Origin: Salinibacterium sp. G-O1
GTDB taxonomy: Bacteria; Actinomycetota; Actinomycetes; Actinomycetales; Microbacteriaceae
Length of the DNA stretch: 64,000 bases
Direction of reading: 5' to 3'
Assembly: GCF_030063305.1 (NCBI RefSeq)
Contig: NZ_JASISV010000004.1
Location: 245,237 to 309,236, forward strand
In this document: positions 48,154 through 57,799 of the stretch, in pieces
Layout: each line of letters starts with the position of its first letter
Position numbering within the stretch: the first letter of the stretch is position 1
The notes under the pieces: generated by a model
Seen by the model: the letters and a program-made list of their open reading frames with translations, nothing else
The model's database searches: none
What the model was told of the DNA's origin: nothing
Program-made: the position numbers and the translations under genes

Positions 48154-49161
48154 TCACCACACCCCGCAGGCGATAAGCGCCCCGATGACGAACCGATCCC
48201 TGGGCCTGCGTCTGAGCGACCCAGCCGTTGCGGCGAGCGCGAGCCGCGACCGCACACCGGTATCGGCCATCAGGGAGTTCATGCGCTGAAGCCCCGGCCG
48301 GGTGGCATCCGACGCGACTTTCAGCCCAACCTCGGCGTGGATGAGCGCCTGCTGCCTGTGCCATTTGCTCTGGATGAGGCGCAGTCGCGCCAATGCAGGG
48401 GCGCCGCCCACATTGGAACCCATCACGTTGTTCTCGTGCTGTCGGTAGTCGACCGTCGGCTCGGCATCGATGTGCCAGCCCCAGCCGCGGGCCCGGACGA
48501 TCGCGTAGATCAACGAGTCGTGGTACTCAGCAGTGCGGGCCAGCGGATCGTCCCGCAGCACATCGCGAACCAGTGCAACCACCGCGGGGGTCATGAGAAA
48601 CGTGGATCCGGGCCCGGGGCTTTCGGTGAGGTAGTCGAACCTGCGCTGCGGATAGCTCTTGCGCACGAGCGTGCGTCGGCCGTCGGCGTCGAAAGACGTG
48701 ATGCTGGATGAGACGGCTGCGACCCTGCGGGCAAGGATCAGCTCGGCGTGACGCTCCAGTTTGTCTGGCACCCAGATGTCGTCCTGATCGGCGAGCGCGA
48801 CGAGGTCAGCGTCGTGGGTGTCTGCGCGTTCGATGAGTCGATAGAAGTTTGCGGCGGCGCTTCCCGACGGCTCGTCGGCGGGCAATACTGTAACCCGCGG
48901 TTCGCGCGACGCCAGGTCGTTGATCCAGTCGACGGTGCCATCGACCGATCCGTCGTCCATGATGACAACCCGCACGGCTACCCCGCGCTGGTTCAGGATG
49001 CTTGTGACCTGGTCGGGCAGCCAGCGCCTGCCGTTGAAGGTCGCGAGGAGCACAGTGACCCGGGGTTGGTGTGCTGGCGGGTTGTGGCTGTGCATGGCAT
49101 AGCCATGATAGTTGCTGGCCGATTTCCCCGAACTGGGGTAAAGCGCTGCATTGTCTTTCAC
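48154..49161 (-). CDS. GT2 family glycosyltransferase (rhamnosyltransferase-like)
   Basis: 335 aa from the longest start. VTVLLATFNGRRWLPDQVTS and VVIMDDGSVDGTVDWI are the nucleotide-sugar blocks, and LVALADQDDIWVPDKLERH has the DxD-like motif. The D-Q-D-D-x-W pattern is typical of rhamnosyltransferases of the WbbL/RfbF kind, which fits the rml genes nearby. The start is uncertain: GTG 49161 or ATG 49095, the latter closer to the domain. Downstream of the protease gene on the opposite strand (divergent). Confidence 0.87.
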   Translation of the reverse strand: MKDNAALYPSSGKSASNYHGYAMHSHNPPAHQPRVTVLLATFNGRRWLPDQVTSILNQRGVAVRVVIMDDGSVDGTVDWINDLASREPRVTVLPADEPSGSAAANFYRLIERADTHDADLVALADQDDIWVPDKLERHAELILARRVAAVSSSITSFDADGRRTLVRKSYPQRRFDYLTESPGPGSTFLMTPAVVALVRDVLRDDPLARTAEYHDSLIYAIVRARGWGWHIDAEPTVDYRQHENNVMGSNVGGAPALARLRLIQSKWHRQQALIHAEVGLKVASDATRPGLQRMNSLMADTGVRSRLALAATAGSLRRRPRDRFVIGALIACGVW

Positions 49162-49239
49162 TTGGCGCCAGCCCTAAAATCTGTGAACTGGCGTGTTCGC
49201 GCGTGCATGCGTCACGCCGGGAACCATCGGGGGTCGTTC

Positions 49240-51279
49240 GTGAAGTTTTTCCACAGTACTGCGCTGTCTGCCGGCGTCGTCGCGCTCCTTGCCGCGAGTT
49301 TTGTCGTTGTTCCTGCCGCACCGTCGATCGCAGATACCCCGGTCGACGTCGAGCGGATGATCGACTTTGCGCCCGGAGATTTCGTCGATGAGGCACGCGC
49401 GCTGCCCCCTGAGCTTGTTGAAGCAGTAAACCGGGATCTCGGCATTTCCGGCGAGCAATACCTGGCCGAATCGGCAGCAGCGGTGCGGGCGCCTGAGGTG
49501 GTTGAGTCGCTCACTGCCGTGGGCGTCGATGTGCTCGGTTCCCGCATGGACGGCACAAACCTCGTCGTGAATATTGCTGACGCCGCGGACGAGGCGGTCG
49601 TAGCGAGCGCCGGAGCTGCCGCAGAGATTGGCGAGCCGGCTCCCTTCGACATCAACGACATGGTCCTTTCGTTTTCGGCAGATATCTACGGTGGGCAGGG
49701 CTACTACTACGAAGCTGCAAACAACACGGCATTTCGTTGCTCCATTGGGTTCAACGGCTTTGCCTCCAGCGGTGCGAAGGAATTCCTGACCGCCGGGCAC
49801 TGCACGAACACGGTTCGCGGCGGTGTGTGGTCTCTCCAGATGACCGCTCCGGACGCAGCGGGCTCCAAGGATGCAACTCTCGGGTACCCCGTTCCGGGAA
49901 CCACGTCTGTGAGCACAGGGGGATATGACGTTGGTCGCATCTCGGTGCCCTCCGCGGTCAACGCCGTTCCCAGCGTGCTCACCTGGGGTGGAAGCACCGG
50001 CGCGCCGCTGTCATCGACGCCGTTGAAGATCACCGGCCGCTCCGCCGCCACCGTCGGCGCGAGCGTCTGCAAGTCGGGAAGCACCACCGGATGGACCTGC
50101 GGGGTCGTGCGTGAGGTCGACTATGACGCGAACGTTCAGGGGTCGACCGTCAACTCCGTGGTCACCACCGCCTGCACGCGCCCTGGCGACAGCGGTGGAT
50201 CTGTCGTGATGGGCAGCGTCGCGGTGGGAGTGACGTCATGGTCGGTCGATTCGGACAGCAGCGGCACGGTGTCCTGCGGGGACTCCCGCTACGCCGCCGG
50301 GGCCTTCCCGATGGATTCGGCGGCAGGAAAAGCAAGCGTCGCAAAGATCTATGGTTCGAGTTGGACCCTCGCGACAACCGTGGAGAGTCCCGTTGTCTCC
50401 ACGCCCACAGACCGTACCAAGTTCGATTCGATCCAGGGCACCGTTTCTGGTGCAACCTCGGGAAGTGTTGTCGACGCCTACCTCGATGGGTCGTCGTCAT
50501 ACTTCGCGAGAGTCTCTGCAACATCAGGATCGTTCGTCATCCCTCTGCGCGATGTAACGGCTGGTGCGCACAAGGTGATTCTGATCCATCGGTCGGGCAG
50601 CAGCTCATCGGCCTCCATCCGCTCTGATGTCACTATTTCTGACCTGTCTGACCGGTTGTTCGTGCAGCAGGTCTATCGCGATTTCCTGAACCGCGAAGCC
50701 ACCTCAACCGAGCAGTCGATGTGGATGTCGAAGCTGGCTGCCGGATCGACGAACACCCATGGTGTCGCGACCGCGCTGTCGCAATCCGACGAGTGGATCA
50801 GCACGGTCATCTCCGGGTACTACAGGGACACGCTGCAGCGTGAGCCAGACGCACGCGGCTTGGCATATTGGACGTCGCTGGCTCGCTCCGGAATGCCTGT
50901 GTCACAGATCGCGGCGGCGTTCTACTCCTCGGCCGAGTACTTCCGCACGGTCGGCGAGAGCAAGAACCGAACGTGGGTGGCAGACCTGTACGACAAGCTG
51001 CTGCTGCGCACCGGCGAAACGAGCGGGGTGAACTACTGGGTCTCGACGATCGAATCAGGAGTCGCTCGCGTCACCGTTGCATACAGCTTCTACCAGTCGT
51101 CCGAGACTCTGGGCGTGCGGGTCAACTCCATTTTCCAGAAGCTCCTGCACCGCACGGGGTCAACGAGCACCGTTGCGTACTGGTCGAAAGTCGTGGGCGG
51201 CCAGGGCGACCTCGTGCTCGCAGCCGCCGTCGCTGGTTCAGCCGAGTACTACGAGAACGCTCAGGCGTCGGCTAGCTAG
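49240..51279 (+). CDS. Secreted trypsin-like serine protease with C-terminal DUF4214-like repeats
   Basis: 679 aa from the GTG at 49240, chosen because a clean signal peptide starts there (VKFFHS to about Ala35, cleavage near PSIA). Residues 36-150 look like a propeptide. The S1 (streptogrisin/alpha-lytic-like) domain has His187 in LTAGHC, Asp230 in GGYDVGRI and Ser318 in RPGDSGGS; Cys167/188, 277/287 and 312/346 would form three disulfides. An Ig-like segment covers about 375-465. Four repeats of about 50 residues then follow, each with Y-x2-LL-x-R and YW motifs, resembling DUF4214. An ATG at 49207 is an alternative start. Confidence 0.9.
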   Translation: MKFFHSTALSAGVVALLAASFVVVPAAPSIADTPVDVERMIDFAPGDFVDEARALPPELVEAVNRDLGISGEQYLAESAAAVRAPEVVESLTAVGVDVLGSRMDGTNLVVNIADAADEAVVASAGAAAEIGEPAPFDINDMVLSFSADIYGGQGYYYEAANNTAFRCSIGFNGFASSGAKEFLTAGHCTNTVRGGVWSLQMTAPDAAGSKDATLGYPVPGTTSVSTGGYDVGRISVPSAVNAVPSVLTWGGSTGAPLSSTPLKITGRSAATVGASVCKSGSTTGWTCGVVREVDYDANVQGSTVNSVVTTACTRPGDSGGSVVMGSVAVGVTSWSVDSDSSGTVSCGDSRYAAGAFPMDSAAGKASVAKIYGSSWTLATTVESPVVSTPTDRTKFDSIQGTVSGATSGSVVDAYLDGSSSYFARVSATSGSFVIPLRDVTAGAHKVILIHRSGSSSSASIRSDVTISDLSDRLFVQQVYRDFLNREATSTEQSMWMSKLAAGSTNTHGVATALSQSDEWISTVISGYYRDTLQREPDARGLAYWTSLARSGMPVSQIAAAFYSSAEYFRTVGESKNRTWVADLYDKLLLRTGETSGVNYWVSTIESGVARVTVAYSFYQSSETLGVRVNSIFQKLLHRTGSTSTVAYWSKVVGGQGDLVLAAAVAGSAEYYENAQASAS

Positions 51280-52405
51280 CACCGGCGACACGGTAGCACT
51301 CCAGGTGGTGCGACGCGGTTCTCGTCCAGGTGAATTCCTCGGCCCGCGCAGCGCCCATCCTGGCGAGTGACGCGCGTTCCACGGGGTCGGAGAGCAATCG
51401 CGCCATCGTTGCGGCGAGTGCCGGGGCATCCGGCTCCGAGTATGCGACCGCATCACCGCCGACCTCCGGCAGTGCCAGTCGCCGGGTGGTCAGCACCGTG
51501 CTTCCGCACGCCATCGCCTCCAGCACCGGCAAACCAAACCCTTCGCCCAGACTCGGGTAGGCGAGGATCGTCGCGCCGCCGAGAAAGGCGGGAACGAGAT
51601 CGAGACCGACGTATCCGAGGCTGATGACGCGCCCGGGCTCCGACACTGCCGCGATGTCATCCGTGATGGCCTCGCCCCATCCTGCGCCACCCGCGATGGC
51701 GAGGGGCATGACGTCGCCCCACGCCGCATCCCAGCCTTGGACGAGCTTCTGGTAGGCCTTCAGCAGCTGGGGGAGGTTCTTGCGGGGCTCGATCGTTCCG
51801 AGAAAGCCAATCCAGCCGGATGATCCGAGCCCCAGTGTGACGGCTGCGGCGGTGACGGCCTCTGGCGTCGGTGGGTGAAACAGTTTTCGATCCACACCAT
51901 GGTGGATCACCACGTAGGAGAGGCCCCGTCGTCGACGCGTGAAACGGTCGAGTTCGGATGCCGTGGCGTGACTGGGAACGATGATCACCCGTGCGAGTCG
52001 CCCGGCGAGCCTGATCCAGCTGCGGAAGAACACTCGCTTGAACCGGGTGTGCACCCCGGGGTCGCTGAAGAAGGTTGCGTCGTGAAAGGTCACCACCCGC
52101 GCTCGCCGTGTGAACAACGGAAGCGTGTAGTGGGGAGAGTGGATGACCGAAGCCCGAGCCCGTCTGGCGACGGCCGGCAGCCTGAACTGTTCCCAGAGCA
52201 GGCGCGCGCCCACGCCGCGGATGCCTTCCTGCGGCAGCACCTCGGCCGTGGGGGCAAGTCGGCGGTAGTGTTCGGCATCGTGCGCCTGGCACGCGACAAT
52301 GACGGGTTCATCGAAGGCGGCGATCAGCTCGTCGATGTATCGACCAACGCCTCGTCGATCGCTCGGGACCGCTGTTACGTCGACGAGGGTTCGCGGCACT
52401 GTCAC
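51272..52405 (-). CDS. GT4 glycosyltransferase (mannosyltransferase-like)
   Basis: 377 aa. TAVPSDRRGVGRYIDELIAA is the acceptor loop, IGFLGTIEPRKNLPQLLKAY the donor domain start, and SLGEGFGLPVLEAMACG the E-x7-E motif. The GTG at 52405 overlaps the rmlD stop by 4 bp (GTGA), so it is translated with the rhamnose genes. Stop overlaps the convergent protease stop by 8 bp. Donor sugar is not certain; mannose or rhamnose both fit. Confidence 0.88.
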   Translation of the reverse strand: MTVPRTLVDVTAVPSDRRGVGRYIDELIAAFDEPVIVACQAHDAEHYRRLAPTAEVLPQEGIRGVGARLLWEQFRLPAVARRARASVIHSPHYTLPLFTRRARVVTFHDATFFSDPGVHTRFKRVFFRSWIRLAGRLARVIIVPSHATASELDRFTRRRRGLSYVVIHHGVDRKLFHPPTPEAVTAAAVTLGLGSSGWIGFLGTIEPRKNLPQLLKAYQKLVQGWDAAWGDVMPLAIAGGAGWGEAITDDIAAVSEPGRVISLGYVGLDLVPAFLGGATILAYPSLGEGFGLPVLEAMACGSTVLTTRRLALPEVGGDAVAYSEPDAPALAATMARLLSDPVERASLARMGAARAEEFTWTRTASHHLECYRVAGAS

Positions 52406-53259
52406 TGCGGCGATCCGAATGCCCCTGATGCAAACGCAGACTGCAGCGCGGACTTCCAGTCGCGCATGGGCTGAAGCCCCGCTCGCTCCCAACCGTCGTG
52501 CCCGAGCACGGAAAATGAGGGCCGCGGTGCCGGGCGCACGAACTTCGAGCTGTCCGTCGGTTTGACACGTTGAGGGTCGAAGCCTCCCAACTCGAAGACC
52601 GCCTGGGCGAAATCGAACCAGGTCGCCTCGCCAGAATTCGTGCCGTGGTAAATTCCGGCCGGCGCGTCAGCGTCCAGCATGGCCACGATGCGCGCGGCGA
52701 GATCCATGGTCCACGTGGGCTGACCAAGCTGGTCGCCAACGACCTCGACGGTGTCGCGCTCGTTAGCGAGACGCAGCATGGTCGCGGCAAAATTGCCTCC
52801 GTGCTGGCCGTAGAGCCACGCTGTCCTGACGATGCGCGTGCCCGTGGGGTGGATCTCCAGGGCACGGCGTTCGCCCTCGGCCTTCGTGCGGCCATACGCT
52901 GAAACCGGATTACGCGGCGCGTCCTCTGCGTACGGTGTTGTCGCAGTGCCGTCGAACACGTAATCGGTCGACACCTGGACCAGCGCTGCGTCGACATCGG
53001 CGGCTGCGCTGGCGAGGTTCGCCGCTCCGGTCGCGTTGATGGCGAGCGCCTCGTCTTCGTGCATCTCGGCATCATCCACCTTCGTGTACGCCGAAGCGTT
53101 GATGATGACGTCGTGGCCCTCCACCGCTGCGCGAACAGCCTGCGCATCCGTGACATCGAGCTCGGCGCGGGTGAGGGCTGTGACGTCGCGGCCGGAGAGA
53201 ACCCGTTGCAGATCAGTGCCGAGCATGCCGCCGGCACCGGTCACGAGGTAGCGGGTCAC
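52402..53259 (-). CDS. rmlD: dTDP-4-dehydrorhamnose reductase
   Basis: Last step of dTDP-L-rhamnose synthesis, 285 aa SDR. VTGAGGMLGTDLQRVL binds NADPH, VQVSTDYVFDGT has the catalytic Thr, and YGRTKAEGE has the catalytic Tyr and Lys. The GTG at 53259 overlaps the rmlB stop by 4 bp. The product would feed the GT2 rhamnosyltransferase-like enzymes. Confidence 0.95.
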   Translation of the reverse strand: MTRYLVTGAGGMLGTDLQRVLSGRDVTALTRAELDVTDAQAVRAAVEGHDVIINASAYTKVDDAEMHEDEALAINATGAANLASAAADVDAALVQVSTDYVFDGTATTPYAEDAPRNPVSAYGRTKAEGERRALEIHPTGTRIVRTAWLYGQHGGNFAATMLRLANERDTVEVVGDQLGQPTWTMDLAARIVAMLDADAPAGIYHGTNSGEATWFDFAQAVFELGGFDPQRVKPTDSSKFVRPAPRPSFSVLGHDGWERAGLQPMRDWKSALQSAFASGAFGSPQ

Positions 53260-54245
53260 AGCGCTGCGCGCTCCTTGAGGGGCTCCCACCACTGGCGGTT
53301 GTCTCGGTACCACTGCACGACGTCAGCGAGTCCCTGTTCGAACGGTACGAGCGGTGCGTACCCCAGTTCGCTCTGAATCTTGGAGATGTCGACGCTGTAT
53401 CGCAGGTCGTGGCCGAGGCGATCCTGCACCCGGTCGACATACGACCAGTCTTTGCCGGTGGCATCCAGCAGCATCTGGGTGAGCTCTTTATTGGTCAGCT
53501 CGGTTCCGCCACCAATGTTGTAGATCTCGCCGGCCCGGCCGCTCTCCAGCACCATGGCGATGCCGCGGGTGTGGTCGTCGACGTGCAGCCAGTCGCGAAT
53601 GTTGTTGCCCTCGCCGTAGAGCGGAACGTGCTTGTCATCGATGAGGTTGGTGACGAAGAGCGGGATGACCTTCTCGGGGAAGTGGTATGGCCCGTAGTTG
53701 TTGCTGCACCGGGTGATAGACAGGTTCATGCCGTGGGTGCGGAAGTAGCTGCGCGCGAGCAGATCGCTGCCGGCCTTCGACGCCGAGTACGGCGAGTTGG
53801 GCTCGAGCGGGCGCTGCTCATCCCAGGAGCCTTCGGCGATCGAGCCGTAGACCTCGTCAGTGGAGACGTGCACGAAACGCTCGAGGTTGTTGCGAAGCGC
53901 GGCGTCCAGCAGGCGCTGTGTTCCGAGTACGTTCGTTTCGACGAAGATGCCCGAATCTTTGACCGAGCGGTCGACGTGCGATTCGGCGGCAAAGTGCACA
54001 ACGGCGTCCACGCCCGGGAGCAGGCGATCCAGAAGTTCGGAATCGCGGATGTCGCCCTCGACGAAGGAGTACCGCGGTGAGTCCGCGACCGGCGCGAGGT
54101 TCTGCAGGTTACCGGAATATGTCATCGCGTCGAGGACGAAGACCTCGGCGCCCTCGAGGCCCGGGTACGCATCTTCGAGGGTGCGGCGCACGAAGTTCGA
54201 GCCGATGAAACCGGCGCCGCCGGTGACGAGAATTCGCTGTGGCAT
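53256..54245 (-). CDS. rmlB: dTDP-glucose 4,6-dehydratase
   Basis: Second step of the rhamnose pathway, 329 aa. VTGGAGFIGSNFVRR binds NAD, HVSTDEVYGS carries the Thr-Asp-Glu catalytic trio, and YSASKAGSD the Tyr-Lys pair; NYGPYHFPEKVIPLF is the substrate block. GGGAG lies 7 nt before the ATG. Heads the rmlB-rmlD-GT4 operon and diverges from rmlC-rmlA with a 79-bp gap. Confidence 0.96.
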   Translation of the reverse strand: MPQRILVTGGAGFIGSNFVRRTLEDAYPGLEGAEVFVLDAMTYSGNLQNLAPVADSPRYSFVEGDIRDSELLDRLLPGVDAVVHFAAESHVDRSVKDSGIFVETNVLGTQRLLDAALRNNLERFVHVSTDEVYGSIAEGSWDEQRPLEPNSPYSASKAGSDLLARSYFRTHGMNLSITRCSNNYGPYHFPEKVIPLFVTNLIDDKHVPLYGEGNNIRDWLHVDDHTRGIAMVLESGRAGEIYNIGGGTELTNKELTQMLLDATGKDWSYVDRVQDRLGHDLRYSVDISKIQSELGYAPLVPFEQGLADVVQWYRDNRQWWEPLKERAAL

Positions 54246-54312
54246 AAATTTGCTCCCTATAATCTCGAACGATTGTACCGGCCCACAAGCATCTGGCTCT
54301 CATGCCGCTTGC

Positions 54313-54318
54313 TAGGCT
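54313..54318 (+). promoter_or_regulatory. Leaderless -10 box for rmlC
   Basis: TAGGCT, 6-nt spacer, then GTG at 54325; identical hexamer and spacing to the exonuclease III gene. Confidence 0.55.
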
Positions 54319-54324
54319 GACGAC

Positions 54325-54933
54325 GTGCAAATCCGACCTCTGTCCATTTCCGGAGCGTTCGAGTTCACCCCGGTCATCAGGGGTGACGAGCGTGGCGCGT
54401 TCGTCGAGACCTACCGTTTCGAGGCGCTCGAAGAGGCGGCAGGCCACCCGCTCAACCTTCGTCAGGCAAACCTCTCTACCTCAGCGAAGGCAGTGGCGCG
54501 CGGCATCCACTACGCCCTCGTTCCTCCGGGGCAGGCGAAATATGTCAGTGCCCCCTACGGCGCCTTCATCGACTTCATCGTGGACATCAGGGTCGGCTCA
54601 CCCACATTCGGTCAGTGGGACTCCGTCATCATCGATGACAAGGATCGCCGCATGGTGTATCTGGCCGAGGGACTTGGCCATGCCATTGTGGCGCTGACCC
54701 CGGGCGCGACGGTGTCGTATCTGGTGTCTGAGGTCTACAACCCCGAACGGGAGTTGTCTCTCAACCTTCTCGACCCCGAGATCGGGCTCGTCTTTCCCTT
54801 CGACCCGGACGCGCTGCTGACATCCGCACGCGATACCGAGGCTCCGACGCTCGCCGAGGCTGGCGAATTGGGGCTCCTGCCCCGGTGGGATGAGTGCAAC
54901 GCCTATTACACGTCACTCGAGAACGGAATCTGA
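54325..54933 (+). CDS. rmlC: dTDP-4-dehydrorhamnose 3,5-epimerase
   Basis: Third step of rhamnose synthesis, 202 aa cupin. [15 protein letters not shown], the catalytic His in [17 protein letters not shown] and [18 protein letters not shown] are the family blocks. Starts with GTG, no Shine-Dalgarno. rmlA follows after 2 bp. Confidence 0.94.
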   Translation: MQIRPLSISGAFEFTPVIRGDERGAFVETYRFEALEEAAGHPLNLRQANLSTSAKAVARGIHYALVPPGQAKYVSAPYGAFIDFIVDIRVGSPTFGQWDSVIIDDKDRRMVYLAEGLGHAIVALTPGATVSYLVSEVYNPERELSLNLLDPEIGLVFPFDPDALLTSARDTEAPTLAEAGELGLLPRWDECNAYYTSLENGI

Positions 54934-54935
54934 GT

Positions 54936-55802
54936 ATGAAGGGCATCATCCTCGCGGGCGGTTCAGGCACGCGCCTGTACCCCATCACCAAGGGCATCTC
55001 GAAGCAGCTCATGCCCATCTTCGACAAGCCGATGGTTTACTACCCCCTGTCGACGCTGATGATGGCGGGAATCAGCGAGATCCTGATCATCACCACACCG
55101 GATGACCAGCCGCAGTTCCAGCGGCTTCTCGGTGATGGCAGCGCGCTCGGCATCACCATCGAGTATGCGGCACAACCCAGCCCCGATGGCCTGGCGCAGG
55201 CATTCATCATCGGCGAAGACTTCATCGGCACAGACAGCGTGGCTCTCGTGCTCGGCGACAACATCTTCCACGGTGCAGGTCTTGGCGGATCGCTGCGCGC
55301 GAATACCGAGATTGATGGGGCGCTGATCTTCGCGTACCACGTCGCCGAACCCCGTGCCTATGGTGTCGTCGAGTTTGACGAGGACTTCGCAGCGCTCTCG
55401 ATCGAAGAAAAGCCCACGAACCCGAAGAGCAACTTCGCGGTTCCTGGCCTCTATTTCTACGACAACTCCGTGGTCGAGATCGCGAAGGCCGTTGCGCCCA
55501 GCGCTCGCGGTGAGATCGAGATCACCGCCGTCAACGACGCCTATCTGAAGAGCGGGTCACTGCGCGTACAGGTTCTCGATCGCGGGACGGCGTGGCTCGA
55601 CACCGGCACATTTGAGTCGATGATGCAGGCCTCCGAGTACGTGAAGGTCATCGAAGACCGGCAGGGCTACAAGATCGGTTGCATCGAAGAGATCGCCTGG
55701 CGCGCCGGCTGGATTTCTGATGAGCAACTTGCCGAACTCGCGAAGCCGCTGCTCAAGAGCGGTTACGGCAGCTACCTCTCGCAGCTGTTGACCGCACGGT
55801 AG
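54936..55802 (+). CDS. rmlA: Glucose-1-phosphate thymidylyltransferase
   Basis: First step of the rhamnose pathway, making dTDP-glucose; 288 aa. [20 protein letters not shown] is the nucleotide signature, [13 protein letters not shown] the catalytic Asp region and [19 protein letters not shown] the sugar-binding block. It uses the ATG at 54936, though the frame is open back to 54894 inside rmlC. Completes all four rml genes in this window. Confidence 0.96.
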   Translation: MKGIILAGGSGTRLYPITKGISKQLMPIFDKPMVYYPLSTLMMAGISEILIITTPDDQPQFQRLLGDGSALGITIEYAAQPSPDGLAQAFIIGEDFIGTDSVALVLGDNIFHGAGLGGSLRANTEIDGALIFAYHVAEPRAYGVVEFDEDFAALSIEEKPTNPKSNFAVPGLYFYDNSVVEIAKAVAPSARGEIEITAVNDAYLKSGSLRVQVLDRGTAWLDTGTFESMMQASEYVKVIEDRQGYKIGCIEEIAWRAGWISDEQLAELAKPLLKSGYGSYLSQLLTAR

Positions 55803-55805
55803 TTC

Positions 55806-56765
55806 TCAGCTCACGAGCTCCATGAGAACCGCCCGCATGGTGCGGTCGATGCCCACGGGCAGCGGGGTGAGCGTGCGGCTATCGAGGTGGGTCCACACGG
55901 TGGAGTGGAGCCGCAAATCGAGCCCCTGAAGTGATGCTGCGGCAGATTGGCCGAGCATGACGTGCGGTTTCGCCTTCGCGAGGGCGTGAAAATGACCGAG
56001 GAGCTCCCCGATGGTGACGGCCTGCCCTGAGGCGAGGATCTTCATCTGCTGGATGGGTCCCGTCAGCGACCGCAGGTAGTCGAGGGAATCCAGGATCAGT
56101 TCGGCGCAGTCATCGACGTAGATGTAATCGCGAACCGTGTCGAGCGAAACGAAGATGGACGCCGGTGCTGGCGAGTACTGCGCCTTAGCGAGGTGGGAGA
56201 TCAGGCCTTGCATCTTGCCGAGCTTCTGGCCGGGTCCGTAGAGGTTGGCGATTCGGCCTGCCAGGCTGGACAGCGCGTGTGCGCTGGCAAATGCGGCAAC
56301 GGCGGCCTCGGCATCCAGCTTGAAGCGCCCGTATGGCGAGATCGGTGCGGGCGTTGTGTCTTCAGAAAATGGTGGTGCGAGTGACCCGCCGTAGATTCCC
56401 CCGGCAGATGACGAGTAGAAGATGCTTCCACGTGGCGGGGTCGCGGTGCTGCTGACGCTCTCGATGACCTTCCCGGCAGCGTCGAAGATGGCCCTGAGCT
56501 GCCCCAGCTCCCGGTCGAGATCGGTTTGGGGTGTCGACGTTACTCCCGCCCCACCCGCCCAGATGATGGCCCAGTCGTCGTCGGCGATGGATGCGGCGTT
56601 GAGAAGCTCGCGCATGATTGCTGCACTCGAAATCGGCAGGGCCGATGGGTCATCCCAGGGGAGGGGAGCGCTTGGCAGCAGTTCCCAGTTGGGATGCCGA
56701 GCGATGGTGGCGGTCAGGGCGGAACCCAGAAGCCCGCTGGCTCCGATCACCCAGGCGACGGTCAC
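55806..56765 (-). CDS. NAD-dependent sugar epimerase/dehydratase family protein
   Basis: Extended SDR of 319 aa. WVIGASGLLGSALTATIA binds NAD(P), FYSSSAGGIYGGS provides the catalytic Ser, and SPYGRFKLDAEAAVA the Tyr-x3-Lys. The substrate is probably a nucleotide sugar or lipid-linked sugar. GTG start overlapping the GT2 gene stop by 4 bp. It converges with rmlA with a 3-bp gap. Exact reaction unknown. Confidence 0.85.
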   Translation of the reverse strand: MTVAWVIGASGLLGSALTATIARHPNWELLPSAPLPWDDPSALPISSAAIMRELLNAASIADDDWAIIWAGGAGVTSTPQTDLDRELGQLRAIFDAAGKVIESVSSTATPPRGSIFYSSSAGGIYGGSLAPPFSEDTTPAPISPYGRFKLDAEAAVAAFASAHALSSLAGRIANLYGPGQKLGKMQGLISHLAKAQYSPAPASIFVSLDTVRDYIYVDDCAELILDSLDYLRSLTGPIQQMKILASGQAVTIGELLGHFHALAKAKPHVMLGQSAAASLQGLDLRLHSTVWTHLDSRTLTPLPVGIDRTMRAVLMELVS

Positions 56766-57772
56766 GGGGTTCGCTGGCGTCCGAGCGGACCAGACGTTGG
56801 ATCCGAGGTGATTAGGTAGGGCGGGCGGCCCATGGCCATGTTGACGTTGACGCCGATGTATTCCGCGATGATTCCGAGTGAGACGAGAATTGCGCCAGAG
56901 CTCAACAGCAGCACCACGATCATCGATGCCCAGCCCGCTGTGTCGACGTGACCCGTCAACCTCGTGATCAGGATGAAGATCGCAACGAGAACCCCGATCG
57001 CCCCGAATACCGCGCCGACGACGCTCACGAGCCTGAGCCCGCGGGTGCCGCTGGAGAGCACCATGCGCCAGAAGTGCGAGAACAGCCTGCGTGGTGAGTA
57101 CCCGGATTGCCGGTCGCCCTCGTCGCGCAGCATGAGGGGCGTGGTTGCTACCCGTGCTGCCACCCAGCCGAGTGCCACATCGAGGTAGACCCCCGCGCCG
57201 CTGTAGGCGGCAACACTTCGACCGACGTTGCCAAGGATAAGCCTGAAGCTCTGGTACTCGGAGGCATTGGATCCAGCGAACAGCTTCGTCAGCACCCACT
57301 TCGCGCCCTTGGACGCTGAGTTTCGCAGGAAGCCATGCGAGGGCTTGTTCAGGGGGCTCATGTAGACGACGTCGGCCTGTTCGCGCATCGCGGTGTCGAG
57401 GAGGGAGCCGATGCCGGCAGGATCGTGCTGGCCATCCTCATCGAGCGTGACGATCCACTCGCCACCGGACGACGCCATGCCGGCCAGGGTTGCGGCGTGC
57501 TGGCCGAAGTTCTTGCTCAGCCAGACAGAACGCACGAAGGGATGTAGCGCTGTCAGCTCCCGGATCACGCGGGGGGAGTCGTCTCTGCCGTTGTCGAAAA
57601 CCAGCACGACTTCGGTCACGCGGAAGGGATGACCGTCCGGGGTGGTGGACTCTGCGGTGAGCGGCTCGATCTCGCCGATGACGCCCGCGAGAGTTTTTTC
57701 CCCTCCGTATACCGGAATCACAACAGAAATGAGGTGCGTTCGGCCCCACGCGTTGTCGCTACTGACTGTCAC
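56762..57772 (-). CDS. GT2 family glycosyltransferase with C-terminal membrane anchor (GtrB/DPM1-like)
   Basis: 336 aa. SVVIPVYGGEKTLAGVIGEI, WIVTLDEDGQHDPAGI (DxD motif) and a C-terminal pair of hydrophobic segments near residues 250-270 and 283-305 match polyprenyl-phosphate sugar transferases of the DPM1/GtrB type. With a GtrA-like partner (61050) it would make and flip a lipid-linked monosaccharide (inference). GTG start with a weak AGG region. Confidence 0.9.
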   Translation of the reverse strand: MTVSSDNAWGRTHLISVVIPVYGGEKTLAGVIGEIEPLTAESTTPDGHPFRVTEVVLVFDNGRDDSPRVIRELTALHPFVRSVWLSKNFGQHAATLAGMASSGGEWIVTLDEDGQHDPAGIGSLLDTAMREQADVVYMSPLNKPSHGFLRNSASKGAKWVLTKLFAGSNASEYQSFRLILGNVGRSVAAYSGAGVYLDVALGWVAARVATTPLMLRDEGDRQSGYSPRRLFSHFWRMVLSSGTRGLRLVSVVGAVFGAIGVLVAIFILITRLTGHVDTAGWASMIVVLLLSSGAILVSLGIIAEYIGVNVNMAMGRPPYLITSDPTSGPLGRQRTP

Positions 57773-57799
57773 TTAACCTGACCTTTGCACGTTGAGAAG

